DNA of 64,000 nucleotides from Chryseobacterium culicis (GTDB lineage Bacteria > Bacteroidota > Bacteroidia > Flavobacteriales > Weeksellaceae): positions 1,302,001 through 1,366,000 of the forward strand of contig NZ_FNWQ01000001.1 of NCBI RefSeq assembly GCF_900108365.1. The letters are read 5' to 3'. Made by a program: the position numbers and the translations under genes. Shown here in pieces: positions 26,979-35,407 of the stretch. Numbering within the stretch: position 1 is the stretch's first letter; every line of letters begins with the position of its first letter. A model generated the notes under the pieces. The model made no database searches. It saw only the letters and a program-made list of their open reading frames with translations, and was not told the origin of the DNA.

Positions 26979-27011
26979 TTTTCAATGAAAGATTCTGCAG
27001 GCATAAACGTG

Positions 27012-27072
27012 GGCTTCCTCAAAAGTAACATTCTTCACAGTACAAATTTCAGAATGATCCATGGAGGAAGCC
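27012..27072. other. Long imperfect stem between convergent genes
   Basis: GGCTTCCTC (27012-27020) pairs perfectly with GAGGAAGCC (27064-27072). Inside it CATTCT (27029-27034) pairs with AGAATG (27051-27056). It lies between the convergent lysR and 27091-27576 genes. It may act as a bidirectional terminator without a strong T tract, or be a remnant of a repeat. Confidence 0.35.
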
Positions 27073-27090
27073 TGTTTAATCTTCAAAGAT

Positions 27091-27576
27091 TTATTTTTTA
27101 GAGGTTAAAGAAAAATTGTCTACATAAACAGCCTGATGTACACCGTTCAGTAAAACTTTCAGTGCTAAGTGCGTGTCCTTTTTGATGGAAATAGTGTAGG
27201 TTTTCTTTTCTCCTGTTATTTTTGAAGCTTTAGCAATGGAGCGGTAAGATTTAGCATCAGATGCATTGCCTGCTGAGAAAATTTCCAACACAGTATCCCC
27301 GCCGTTATCCGAAATATCAAGGCTGAGTGTATAAGTTCCTGCTTTTATTTCCGGGGTTACCAGATACATATTTTCTCCGGGGCTGGTCATAGAATAAAAA
27401 ATGATTTTTTTATCACTTGCATACAGCATGGCTTTTCCTCCCTGAGCCGTCCAGCATTTGTTGATGTCTTTCCATGTATCAAAATTTTCAACCAGTGATG
27501 TTATAGGTTTACATTGTGCATTTGCAGTAAGAAATCCTCCTAAAGTTACTATTCCCGCTACTACGAATCTTTTCAT
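27091..27576 (-). CDS. Secreted hypothetical protein with a probable beta-sandwich fold
   Basis: A 161-residue protein with a signal peptide (residues 1-20, LTANAQ). The mature part reads like the jelly-roll domain found in Bacteroidota secreted 'choice-of-anchor' proteins: VENFDTWKDINKCWTAQGGK, then ENMYLVTPEIKAGTYTLSLD and a final VYVDNFSLTSKK. This fold often binds carbohydrate or decorates larger secreted proteins. There is no type IX sorting tail, so it is probably periplasmic or released. Function is unknown and it has no operon partner. Confidence 0.7.
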   Translation of the reverse strand: MKRFVVAGIVTLGGFLTANAQCKPITSLVENFDTWKDINKCWTAQGGKAMLYASDKKIIFYSMTSPGENMYLVTPEIKAGTYTLSLDISDNGGDTVLEIFSAGNASDAKSYRSIAKASKITGEKKTYTISIKKDTHLALKVLLNGVHQAVYVDNFSLTSKK

Positions 27577-27723
27577 GAGTTATTTATATTATCACGTAAA
27601 AATACTTAAAAAGAGATTGTTTTGCTGAATTCTGGGTTGATTTTAATCATGAAAACGAAGTAATGGTCTGTTTTTGTTCCGTAAAGTGTAAAAGCAGTGC
27701 ATACACTTCATAAAGTTTGCGGA

Positions 27724-28386
27724 CTAAAAACCGGAAGGCTTACTCATTAGTTGTGTAGACCCATTGGTACCGCCAAGATCTTTAGTATCATCGTTAATAT
27801 TTTGTTTTGTGATCAGATATTTATAAGCCATTAAATAGAGATCAACTTTAAAACTATTGTAAGTGCCGTTCGGGCTGGTATAGCGCTCTAATCTGCTATT
27901 TGTAAAATTTGCCCTGATATGCCAGGTTCCGTTGCTTTTAAAAGTATTGATATTGGGAGATCCCTGTCTGTTATCATTAACGCCGTTGCTGCCATAGTCC
28001 AGAGCAACTTTCGTAGAGCCGTTACTAAGCTGAAACGAATAATTATGTACGACTACCAGAAATTTTGCGGTATCTATTTTAGTATCATAATCTGTAATTC
28101 CGGTGGAAGGAACTCCCGAAATGGTAAGCTTGATATAATTAAATAATCCGCTGGTTTCAAGCGCAGGATTATACAAATCCAGGGTGTTTTTAGAGGTAGC
28201 AAGAAAACGGCCTCCCGTTTTATCCGGTTCACCAGGGTTTCTTAAATATAAGGAATTGGTAAAGCTTGAGCCGTTTACATCAAGTGTTTCTGCTGGAGCT
28301 GAGGTATTGATTCCTATTTTTGTATTTTGAGCATTAATAAATATTCCTGAAAGAAATATAATGGTGCTGTACAGTACTCTTTTCAT
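27724..28386 (-). CDS. Secreted IGINT-motif protein, third of a tandem trio
   Basis: A 220-residue protein with a signal peptide (ending INAQ) followed at once by TKIGINTSAPAETLDVNGSS. This IGINTxxPxxxLDVNG segment heads many Bacteroidota surface proteins and resembles the start of phage tail-fibre shaft domains. The rest is predicted beta-rich, with GTWHIRANFTNSRLERYTSP. It is paralogous in layout to the two genes upstream (28393-29027 and 29040-29672): same length, same N-terminal motif, and a similar 'NGTW' strand. The trio follows two HTH regulator genes on the same strand. The role may be surface adhesion or filament formation, inferred from the motif only. Confidence 0.75.
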   Translation of the reverse strand: MKRVLYSTIIFLSGIFINAQNTKIGINTSAPAETLDVNGSSFTNSLYLRNPGEPDKTGGRFLATSKNTLDLYNPALETSGLFNYIKLTISGVPSTGITDYDTKIDTAKFLVVVHNYSFQLSNGSTKVALDYGSNGVNDNRQGSPNINTFKSNGTWHIRANFTNSRLERYTSPNGTYNSFKVDLYLMAYKYLITKQNINDDTKDLGGTNGSTQLMSKPSGF

Positions 28387-28392
28387 AGTTTA

Positions 28393-29027
28393 TTATTGAA
28401 GTCCGGTGGGTGTATTAGTTGAAGTTCCTGTAAATGAACTGTTCACGCTTCCGGTGTAAGTTCCCCAGTCTTTAATGAGTGCTTTTTCAAAACACAAAGT
28501 GTAAGGGTCCAGGTTCCGTTCTGCGCAGATGTTGTGCCTGCCCCCTTAAAACCGAGGTTAACGGCATTGTACGTTTTTCCTCCACTTAACACATGGGTTA
28601 TTTCCGTAGAATACGCTCCATAGGAAGGGATACCTGTTGCTGTATTTACCCCTGCTGTGGCATCTGTGAAAACCGCTCCGGTAATGGCTGCTATATATTT
28701 TTCTGTTTCCAGTCCTGTATTGAGATTGACAACATCTGTCTGGCTCACATTTTTGAGGATAATAGTATATGTATTAACAGGCGCTACATTTCGAAGGGAA
28801 ATATCAAGAAGCTTGATCTTTCCTGCTGGTGTAGTATCTTTTGAGCGCGTAAGCAGATAATAGTTACCGGTTGCATCAGAATTTGCAGTATCAATAACAT
28901 AAGATTCAACAAGTGTTCCTCCCTGAACATCCAGCATGCCCTGCGGATCTTTTGTGTTTATTCCCACTTGTGCATTAGCTCCAAAATAAGTACAGGCGGT
29001 ACAGAGAAATAGGGTTATTTTTTTCAT
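28393..29027 (-). pseudogene. Secreted IGINT-motif protein with a 3' frameshift
   Basis: The signal peptide and VGINTKDPQGMLDVQGG begin at 29027. The uninterrupted frame ends at 28443 with the unlikely tail CVLKKHSLKTGELTPEA. Restoring one base in the A4 run at 28489-28492 (T4 on the coding strand) restores agreement with the paralogs. The corrected frame reads CVFEKALIKDWGTYTG and continues to a TAA at 28393-28395, just 6 bp before the next gene. The corrected protein is about 211 residues, matching its neighbours (210 and 220). The cause may be a real frameshift, a phase-variable tract or a sequencing error in a homopolymer. Confidence 0.7.
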
Positions 29028-29039
29028 ATTCTTTTTTTA

Positions 29040-29672
29040 TTATTGTATTAAAGGAGCCGAAGCGGCGCCTGTTCCTGAGGTATTAACGGTTTGTGCAGAG
29101 GTGAATTCCTTGGCATAAGCTCTGTCAAACACCAATAAATTGAGGGTCCAAATGCCATCGGGTAAAGAATCATCAGTTGAGAACCCTACATAATCAGCTT
29201 TGAGTTTCCATGTGCCGTTGGTATTGTAGGCAAAAACTTCAGGTACAGGAGTAATTACCGTTGAGGTATAGGTAAATACCGGCTGTGTAAATCCGTATGA
29301 GGCAATTACAACCAGGAATTTATTTGAATTAATTTTAGTATCATATTCATCTACCCAATCTTTATCCGCACTATTACAGGTGATCTTATATTGGATCAGG
29401 TTAATAGGTGCAGGAGTATTGGGTACAAAAGATTCGTTATAAGATGTGATCTTGTTCTGGGGAGCCGGAGATTTAATTAAAAAAGAATAATTTTCATCTG
29501 CCCCAAGTTTTTCCAGAGGATCTTTGATGGTAATACCGGATGTTTTCATCGTCCCATTTACCGTGAGCTCTTTTTCAGGATTGGGTGTATTGATTCCTAC
29601 GTTACCAGCGCTTTGTGCGCACACAGGAATGAAAGCACCGGCGAGCAGTACAGTCAAAATAATTTTATTCAT
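29040..29672 (-). CDS. Secreted IGINT-motif protein, first of a tandem trio
   Basis: A 210-residue protein with a signal peptide (ending VCAQS). It is followed by GNVGINTPNPEKELTVNGTM, the shared N-terminal motif. The C-terminal half contains GTWKLKADYVGFSTDDSLPD and GIWTLNLLVFDRAYAKEF, which align in pattern with the other two members. It lies 12 bp upstream of the frameshifted second member and 54 bp downstream of a small HTH regulator gene. The genes probably share a transcript. A surface or adhesive role is inferred. Confidence 0.75.
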   Translation of the reverse strand: MNKIILTVLLAGAFIPVCAQSAGNVGINTPNPEKELTVNGTMKTSGITIKDPLEKLGADENYSFLIKSPAPQNKITSYNESFVPNTPAPINLIQYKITCNSADKDWVDEYDTKINSNKFLVVIASYGFTQPVFTYTSTVITPVPEVFAYNTNGTWKLKADYVGFSTDDSLPDGIWTLNLLVFDRAYAKEFTSAQTVNTSGTGAASAPLIQ

Positions 29673-29725
29673 TGCTATTGTGTTAAATGTATGATATAGT
29701 TTGCATGGTTATGACGGCCTGAAGG

Positions 29726-30061
29726 CTACACCTTAAAGTGGTTTTTCCATTTGGTAATGGTATTTCTGCTTAATTTATAATGATTAGAGAGCTGGGTGTT
29801 ATTAAGTCTGTATTTCTTCTGATATTCCAGGATCTGTATAACCGTCTCATCATCATAGGAGCGGAGCCGCTGATTTTCTGATGAAATTTCTTCAGATCCG
29901 AATATTCTCTGATTAAGCTGAATAATATCCAGAATACCAAGCTCTTCTTTGGATAAGATAGAGTTGCATTCATCAATCTTTTCCGGAAACTTCATGGTAA
30001 GGATGTCCGTGTAGATTTTTTTATAGTAAGGCTGAGTTATTTTTTGTTTTTTTCTATCCAT
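29726..30061 (-). CDS. Small HTH protein with a transposase-like DNA-binding domain
   Basis: A 111-residue protein. Its C-terminal half (SYDDETVIQILEYQKKYRLN, NTQLSNHYKLSRNTITKWKN) is an insertion-sequence-type helix-turn-helix like that of IS3-family OrfA proteins. No catalytic DDE domain is present or follows, so it is more likely a regulator than a transposase. Its start overlaps the end of the upstream HTH gene by 25 bp, showing tight coupling. The three IGINT-motif genes lie directly downstream. I infer a local regulator pair controlling surface proteins; this is not established. Confidence 0.65.
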   Translation of the reverse strand: MDRKKQKITQPYYKKIYTDILTMKFPEKIDECNSILSKEELGILDIIQLNQRIFGSEEISSENQRLRSYDDETVIQILEYQKKYRLNNTQLSNHYKLSRNTITKWKNHFKV

Positions 30062-30462
30062 TTGTATAAAGTAGTTTTAGGAATATTATACTCACTTATA
30101 ACCTGGCTTTTGGTTTTTTTTCCGGTCTCGATCATTTCAAGCATAAAATTGATAACCTCCTTGGTATAAATATTCTTTCGGAAATGAGGCATCTCAGAAT
30201 CTGATTTATTTTTTTTGTTCCTGATATCAGGCGATGCAGGAGAATAAAAAATCAGATTTTGAGAATAAAACCGGAAGAAATCATATTCTAAAATTTTACT
30301 CCACTTCAGAAGAATTTCAGTATCCATACTTTTAGAAGCATACATCTCAGAAATGTCCTCTTCTGTACAGTTAAAAAATTTGCAGATTCTGGGCATGGGA
30401 GTTTCGCACTCCTTCACACGCTTATTGATCATGGAGCCAATGTGTATATTCTTGAACTTCAT
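30037..30462 (-). CDS. HTH protein with XRE-like N-terminus and transposase-like C-terminal HTH
   Basis: A 141-residue protein. The start IHIGSMINKRVKECETPMPR, then CKFFNCTEEDISEMYASKSM and LKWSKILEYDFFRFYSQNLI, is a pattern I have seen repeatedly in Chryseobacterium proteins annotated as HTH or transposase. The C-terminal HTH reads YTKEVINFMLEMIETGKKTK followed by VISEYNIPKTTLYKWIEK. There is no catalytic domain. It overlaps the next gene by 25 bp and heads the presumed operon leading into the IGINT-motif genes. It is probably a transcription factor built from a domesticated transposase HTH. Confidence 0.65.
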   Translation of the reverse strand: MKFKNIHIGSMINKRVKECETPMPRICKFFNCTEEDISEMYASKSMDTEILLKWSKILEYDFFRFYSQNLIFYSPASPDIRNKKNKSDSEMPHFRKNIYTKEVINFMLEMIETGKKTKSQVISEYNIPKTTLYKWIEKNKK

Positions 30463-30925
30463 CTAGGCACGAATTTGAGGTAGGGGTGAAACAGAGTAAC
30501 TGCAAGTCTCGAAATAGTGTTTTTTTATCATAAATTTTAATTTTTTTATCCTTTGTGTGTTGAGAAAAGTATAGCCATAAACCAACCTGATCGTTTGTTA
30601 AATTATCTAAAATTGGTACTTTTCTTTATTTTTTACTAAATATTCTAATATTTGATATAAATGTTATTTTTATGCAGTATTAAGGTAAATCTGATAATAT
30701 TTATATTGTTATAATGATTTATATGTGATGATATGGAAATTGACTTGTGCTTTTAATCATTTTGAATGTTATCATATATTATTAAATTTGTAACTTGCTT
30801 TAGCAAAATTAAGAGATAAAAACAATCATAAATTGAAAGATTAAATTGAATTTTTAATTTCATTTAATTATATAAAGTTTTGATATTTACTATTTTGCAT
30901 AAGTTATTTTTTGAAAAACATTAGG
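30463..30925. other. Very AT-rich divergent intergenic region
   Basis: About 460 bp between the minus-strand HTH gene and the plus-strand AraC-type gene. It is strongly AT-rich, with many short TAAT/ATTA words. No open frame, RNA gene or clear repeat was recognised. It presumably holds both divergent promoters. Confidence 0.4.
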
Positions 30926-31948
30926 ATGACAGCTGACAAAGAATTTCAGGATAAATCTGTAGAGGCGCTCAAGAGAAAACTTATTTCACAATATGTTTAT
31001 CTTATGTCCGGCATATTGCTGGCATATTCTGTTGTATTTTACTTTATCATTAAAGATGTTTTTTTTGCAGCATGTACGCTGATCTATTCCGTTACTATGT
31101 TTTATACCTTTATGGTAATCCGCAAAAGTTATAATATTAAAGTGTTGGTACATCTCTATATGTCCTATGCTCCTTTATTCGCCGGATTTGTCATGCTGGA
31201 TTTCTGGAAGTTTTCTGCGGCCACGGCTATGTGGCTTCTTCCTGTACCCCTTGGCGCACACATTTTTCTTGGGAAAAAGTACATCTATATTTACACTTTA
31301 TACATTTTACTGATTATAATAGCTGTAAGCATTCTTAATAAGTTGTATGTATTTGATTACTTCGCTCTTAATGATGTTAAAGTGATTGTAGCTTCTGACA
31401 CTTTTGTAGGTGTTTCCAATATAGCGGTATTCGGTCTTTTACTTTATTATAATGAAAAAATAAGAAAAGCTGAAATTGAAAGTAATATTTTGAATAAAAT
31501 AGAGTTTTCCAAACAGCAGGAAAATCCTGATAGGTCTGAAGAAGCAGACTTTACTGAAAAAGAAAAAGCAGCTTACCCCAACCTTGAAAATACAGAAAAA
31601 TATAACCTCCTTTTTAATGATATAAGAGATATTGTAGAAGATCAGGGCTATTATAAAGATGTAGGATTTACCATCTCTCAATTGTCTAACATTTTGAAAT
31701 CCAATAATCTGTATATCTCTAAATCTATTAAATTAAACGGATTCTCAAACTTCAGCCACTATCTTAATACCTGCAGAATAGAAAACGTGAAGAAGCTGCT
31801 TGAGGAAAATGATATCAGCAAAGTGACCCTTATGTACATTTATACGGAATCAGGGTTTTCCAATCAATCCACATTTAACAGGGTGTTTAAACAGATTGAA
31901 GGCGTTACTCCTTCAGAATATCTCACCAATTTAAACTTGGAAGAATAG
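30926..31948 (+). CDS. Membrane-anchored AraC-family transcriptional regulator
   Basis: A 340-residue protein from the ATG at 30926; an in-frame TTG 15 bp earlier is less likely. The first 190 residues hold about six hydrophobic helices (LISQYVYLMSGILLAYSVVF, IYIYTLYILLIIIAVSILNK). A linker follows, then an AraC-type DNA-binding domain: FTISQLSNILKSNNLYISKS, FSNFSHYLNTCRIENVKKLL and YTESGFSNQSTFNRVFKQIE. A polytopic sensor fused to an AraC output is common in flavobacteria. It is divergent from the HTH/IGINT operon and may respond to an envelope signal. Targets are unknown. Confidence 0.85.
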   Translation: MTADKEFQDKSVEALKRKLISQYVYLMSGILLAYSVVFYFIIKDVFFAACTLIYSVTMFYTFMVIRKSYNIKVLVHLYMSYAPLFAGFVMLDFWKFSAATAMWLLPVPLGAHIFLGKKYIYIYTLYILLIIIAVSILNKLYVFDYFALNDVKVIVASDTFVGVSNIAVFGLLLYYNEKIRKAEIESNILNKIEFSKQQENPDRSEEADFTEKEKAAYPNLENTEKYNLLFNDIRDIVEDQGYYKDVGFTISQLSNILKSNNLYISKSIKLNGFSNFSHYLNTCRIENVKKLLEENDISKVTLMYIYTESGFSNQSTFNRVFKQIEGVTPSEYLTNLNLEE

Positions 31949-32027
31949 AAAAAGTTGACATTCTCATCATTGTAATTTGAGCGATTTGGGTTAAAATAAT
32001 GAACCCCCAAAATTAACCGTCATAAAA

Positions 32028-32054
32028 AAGCCCGGCACCTTTGGTGCCGGGCTT
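32028..32054 (-). terminator. Strong terminator of the LamG-type surface-protein operon
   Basis: A perfect 12-bp stem, AAGCCCGGCACC and GGTGCCGGGCTT, with a 3-nt loop. On the minus strand it is followed by TTTTT. It ends the minus-strand operon and also lies about 80 bp past the plus-strand AraC gene. Confidence 0.9.
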
Positions 32055-32076
32055 CATTATTAATCTAAAAAATCTA

Positions 32077-32577
32077 CTATTTCCAGAAACTCCAGTTCAA
32101 TCCGTCGAACACAGCTATTGTTTTGCTAACTGTGTCATAGCAGATGGTTCCTGCCACCGGACTTTTCATATTGGCAGCAGGATCATTTACTTTAGGCAGA
32201 ACCAAAGCTTTACTGGTAGATTCAAGAACAAGAACGCCCTGTGCAGGAGAACTTGCAGCTCCTATAATTACTCCGCTGCCTGTTTCTGCAGAAGTGTTAG
32301 GCATGGTACCTGTAAGACTTCCTGGATCAGATAAAGGTACCCACAAATCATTCTGGCGCATTTTTATGGTAAGATCAGTCTTATCCAGAAGAAATGTTCC
32401 GTTGGTAGCCGCTGCTCCCGTAGGAAGGACTTCTACTACAGGAAGAATAATTCCTGTTCTGGAAACAGGGAAATCCAGAATAGCATCTCCGTCTACAGAA
32501 GACTTACCCATGCCCACCTGCGATTTCAGCGAAGAAACGCCGGCAACAATAAGGGTTAATATGATTACTTTTTTCAT
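32077..32577 (-). CDS. Secreted hypothetical protein with a fibre-like C-terminal module
   Basis: A 166-residue protein with a signal peptide (ending SLKSQ). It is followed by VGMGKSSVDGDAILDFPVSR. The C-terminal part, VLVLESTSKALVLPKVNDPA followed by PVAGTICYDTVSKTIAVFDG and LNWSFWK, closely parallels the tail of the large protein encoded just upstream. In this phylum such 'YDTVSKxxxxxxGxxW' tails occur on secreted repeat proteins. It lies 20 bp downstream of the large LamG-type gene and ends the operon. Role unknown, probably a surface or extracellular component. Confidence 0.7.
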   Translation of the reverse strand: MKKVIILTLIVAGVSSLKSQVGMGKSSVDGDAILDFPVSRTGIILPVVEVLPTGAAATNGTFLLDKTDLTIKMRQNDLWVPLSDPGSLTGTMPNTSAETGSGVIIGAASSPAQGVLVLESTSKALVLPKVNDPAANMKSPVAGTICYDTVSKTIAVFDGLNWSFWK

Positions 32578-32597
32578 TTTCGATTCATTAAAAATTA

Positions 32598-35369
32598 TTA
32601 TTGATTACAGCTTCTTGCTACACAGTTCCAGCTGGTTCCGTTGTAAAGCTTCATGCATTTGCTTACTGTATCATAAATAAGCATTCCTTCTACAGGGGTT
32701 GTAATAGATGAGCTTTGTGTACGCGTGATAACGAAACCTTTGCTTTTCGATTCCAGAGCAATGGCGCCGTTAGGAATATTTTCCGGCCATCCGCTTTGCT
32801 TAGACTGGGTTGTAATCCCAATTTTGGTAATCATGTCAGCGGGAGAAGTATTAGACGGGCGTGTACAGTATGTCAATTTTGAAAAAGTGAAAAATTTACC
32901 ATTCGGGATCTGAATACCGGAAGTGGCACCAGCTGTAAGGCTGATATTCACTACATTGGCCGTTATCGCTGCATCATCCGCATACACAAGATAGTTCGCC
33001 TGGCTGTCAGAAGTCTTAATGTATAGATTCTGTGCCGTACCTGTCGACTGTACTTTCCATCTGCGCAGCATTAGATTTTGAGCATTATATGTGGTTGCAG
33101 CACCATTATTACCCGTGATAAAATAAAATTGATCATTAGTAATATTGGAATGACCTGCACCTGTATTGGCGCTTGTAAAATCATTATTCGTACTAATGGT
33201 AATAATATCTGCCACAGCATCCTGAGATTTTGCAATTCTCTGATGCAAAGCTTCTGCATCATCTCTTGCGATACCTATCACATTGGTTTGGTAGGTGCTT
33301 GCTGCCGTAGACCATACTGTGGTACCATTAGTACTGGTATAGTTCACCGGGGAAGCAAATGTTCCTAGCGTTACACCATATTTAAGAGCCATGTAAGATA
33401 CTACCTTATTATAATCTGCAGCATTCAGGACGGAATTATACATAATGTTTTCAGGCATAATAATGTCTATACCATCATCAGATCCGCCATCAGCATCTAC
33501 TCCTATTACCAAATTGGTTCCGTTTTTTGAAAGACTGGCGCCGCTGCCCTTGGATACACTGTTTACTTGGTAAGCGATGGTTCCTGTTCCCGTCGCTGAA
33601 AACGTAGTGACCGCAGGAATATTTACCGTATATGCGGATGTTCCGGCAGCACTTGGCCACGCTATAGGGGAGCTAGTATAAGTCCCAAACCAGCTGCTGG
33701 AGGTACTTACCGTATTTAGGCTTGCACTGTCATGGAAGCTGAACATGTTTCTAAATCCTGCAAAAGGAAGAGTGGGGTTTTTATGCAAGGCAATCATGGT
33801 ATAATCATCCCCGATAGTGGCAAACGCATTCTGCATACCAAGCCCGGAGGTGGAAGTAGACTGTGCCACAGGATTGAAATTGATATTCATTGCTGAAGAG
33901 TTTCTGTACAATGGACCGGTCGTTTGTAATGCAATGGTATTGGGAGATGCAGCCCCTCCAATGAAATTTCCACCAATTGGCGATCTGTTTGGCCAGGTGC
34001 TTATCGCTACGTTATCCGTAGTATTTCCGTTAGGATGATCATCTGCTTTTATCCAGACACGCAGATTGTTTAAAATTCCTCCCGGAGCCTGAGCAAAAGA
34101 TGCGAATGTAAAAAACTGTCCGTTGGCAAGAGAAACATCAGCATAATTATATACAACTCCGTTAATAGTCTGCGTGTTGGCAGACATATCAGTCACAGTA
34201 TTTCCAGAAGCAAAAGTAGGATCCGAATTGTTCTGAATCAATTTTAAATTATTCAGTCCCTGAGGCCACATTACCCTTACTGTTCCTACAGAGCCCGTAT
34301 TTTGAACCTTCCAGACAGAAGCGAAAAGGTAATTAGCTCCCGGAATGTTGTTTACAAGGGTTGCAGGCGCTTTTGCCAGACCATTATCACCAACAACAAG
34401 TGATTGCAGGTTGGTTAATGTTCCCGAATTGGAAGCGTTAGTATTAGCCATTCCTGTAAGTCCGATCAAAAGCTGCTGTCCGGGATTAATACTCATCGAC
34501 TGCTTTTGATACAAGGCTGAATTGTCATCTCTGGCAATACCTGTTATATTGTTGCTATATGCACTGTTCATTGCGGAATTCCAATAGGTTGTTCCGTCAG
34601 AAGCAATATAATCACCAAATTTTGTAATTCCGTATTTCAGAGAAAGGTAACTTTCTATCTGGGGACGTTCTAAGGTCTTTGTGGTGTTGTAAATAACAAT
34701 TTCAGCGATATCTGCATTCACGAAATTATTAAGTCCCTGGCCTCCTACCCAAACAGGCTGTGTACCTGAAGTAGCAACAGCATTACCATTGGAAAAAGCT
34801 GAAGACTTAAATTGGCCGTTCACATAGACATTCATTAAACTTGAAGTCCCGTCTGTTGACTGTAATCTGATTTCATTGATTGCAGGAGTTGCAGAACCTA
34901 CACTACGGTTCGTAATAAGCATGCCTCCATTGGAATTTGCTCCCACATTCCATGTTCCTCCAAAACCATTAGAATGGTTGTATAAGGAATTTGCAGTACT
35001 TCCTACTTTTCTGTAGACCACATATTGTGATGACTGATAAGGAGATGGCGAACTGACTGTTACATTTTGTGGAACACTGGGTGCTGCCAAACGGTCATCT
35101 ACCCCATCAAATCTTATTGATGGATTAAAGTTAATCTGGCTTGTATTATAAGCAGGCAAAGTACTCGTTGCTGCGGACTGTTGGATAAGATCATAAGTTC
35201 CCGGAGAAGCACTGTTATTCCATTGGCTAACCGTTCCTGATGAAGTTGTAATTCCTGCATCAGCTTTATACCAGAGCTGAGGAGCAATTCCTCCCGGGCT
35301 TTGGGCATTTGTAAAAATGAATACATTGGCTGTTAGCAATATACCCATTAAGATATTGTTTTTTGTCAC
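32598..35369 (-). CDS. Large secreted LamG-like repeat protein
   Basis: A 923-residue protein that appears to use a GTG start; the next in-frame ATG is at residue 8. After the signal peptide (FTNAQS) come two copies of a two-part unit. Each has a LamG-like jelly roll (LWYKADAGITTSSGTVSQWN; LRVWIKADDHPNGNT). Each is followed by a block with YLSLKYGIT or YMALKYGVT and then TGIARDDNSALYQ or IGIARDDAEALHQ. This resembles the DUF8202-type units of Bacteroidota surface proteins. The tail, EGMLIYDTVSKCMKLYNGTS followed by WNCVA, matches that of the next gene. It is probably extracellular, binding glycans or surfaces. No T9SS sorting domain was recognised. Confidence 0.8.
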   Translation of the reverse strand: MTKNNILMGILLTANVFIFTNAQSPGGIAPQLWYKADAGITTSSGTVSQWNNSASPGTYDLIQQSAATSTLPAYNTSQINFNPSIRFDGVDDRLAAPSVPQNVTVSSPSPYQSSQYVVYRKVGSTANSLYNHSNGFGGTWNVGANSNGGMLITNRSVGSATPAINEIRLQSTDGTSSLMNVYVNGQFKSSAFSNGNAVATSGTQPVWVGGQGLNNFVNADIAEIVIYNTTKTLERPQIESYLSLKYGITKFGDYIASDGTTYWNSAMNSAYSNNITGIARDDNSALYQKQSMSINPGQQLLIGLTGMANTNASNSGTLTNLQSLVVGDNGLAKAPATLVNNIPGANYLFASVWKVQNTGSVGTVRVMWPQGLNNLKLIQNNSDPTFASGNTVTDMSANTQTINGVVYNYADVSLANGQFFTFASFAQAPGGILNNLRVWIKADDHPNGNTTDNVAISTWPNRSPIGGNFIGGAASPNTIALQTTGPLYRNSSAMNINFNPVAQSTSTSGLGMQNAFATIGDDYTMIALHKNPTLPFAGFRNMFSFHDSASLNTVSTSSSWFGTYTSSPIAWPSAAGTSAYTVNIPAVTTFSATGTGTIAYQVNSVSKGSGASLSKNGTNLVIGVDADGGSDDGIDIIMPENIMYNSVLNAADYNKVVSYMALKYGVTLGTFASPVNYTSTNGTTVWSTAASTYQTNVIGIARDDAEALHQRIAKSQDAVADIITISTNNDFTSANTGAGHSNITNDQFYFITGNNGAATTYNAQNLMLRRWKVQSTGTAQNLYIKTSDSQANYLVYADDAAITANVVNISLTAGATSGIQIPNGKFFTFSKLTYCTRPSNTSPADMITKIGITTQSKQSGWPENIPNGAIALESKSKGFVITRTQSSSITTPVEGMLIYDTVSKCMKLYNGTSWNCVARSCNQ

Positions 35370-35407
35370 CTTAGTATGTTTAAAATTAAAATATTGTATT
35401 GATTCTT

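Noticed and set aside
29726..30462. Insertion sequence call for the two HTH genes
   Set aside because: Only DNA-binding domains are present. No DDE catalytic region, terminal inverted repeats or target duplication were seen.
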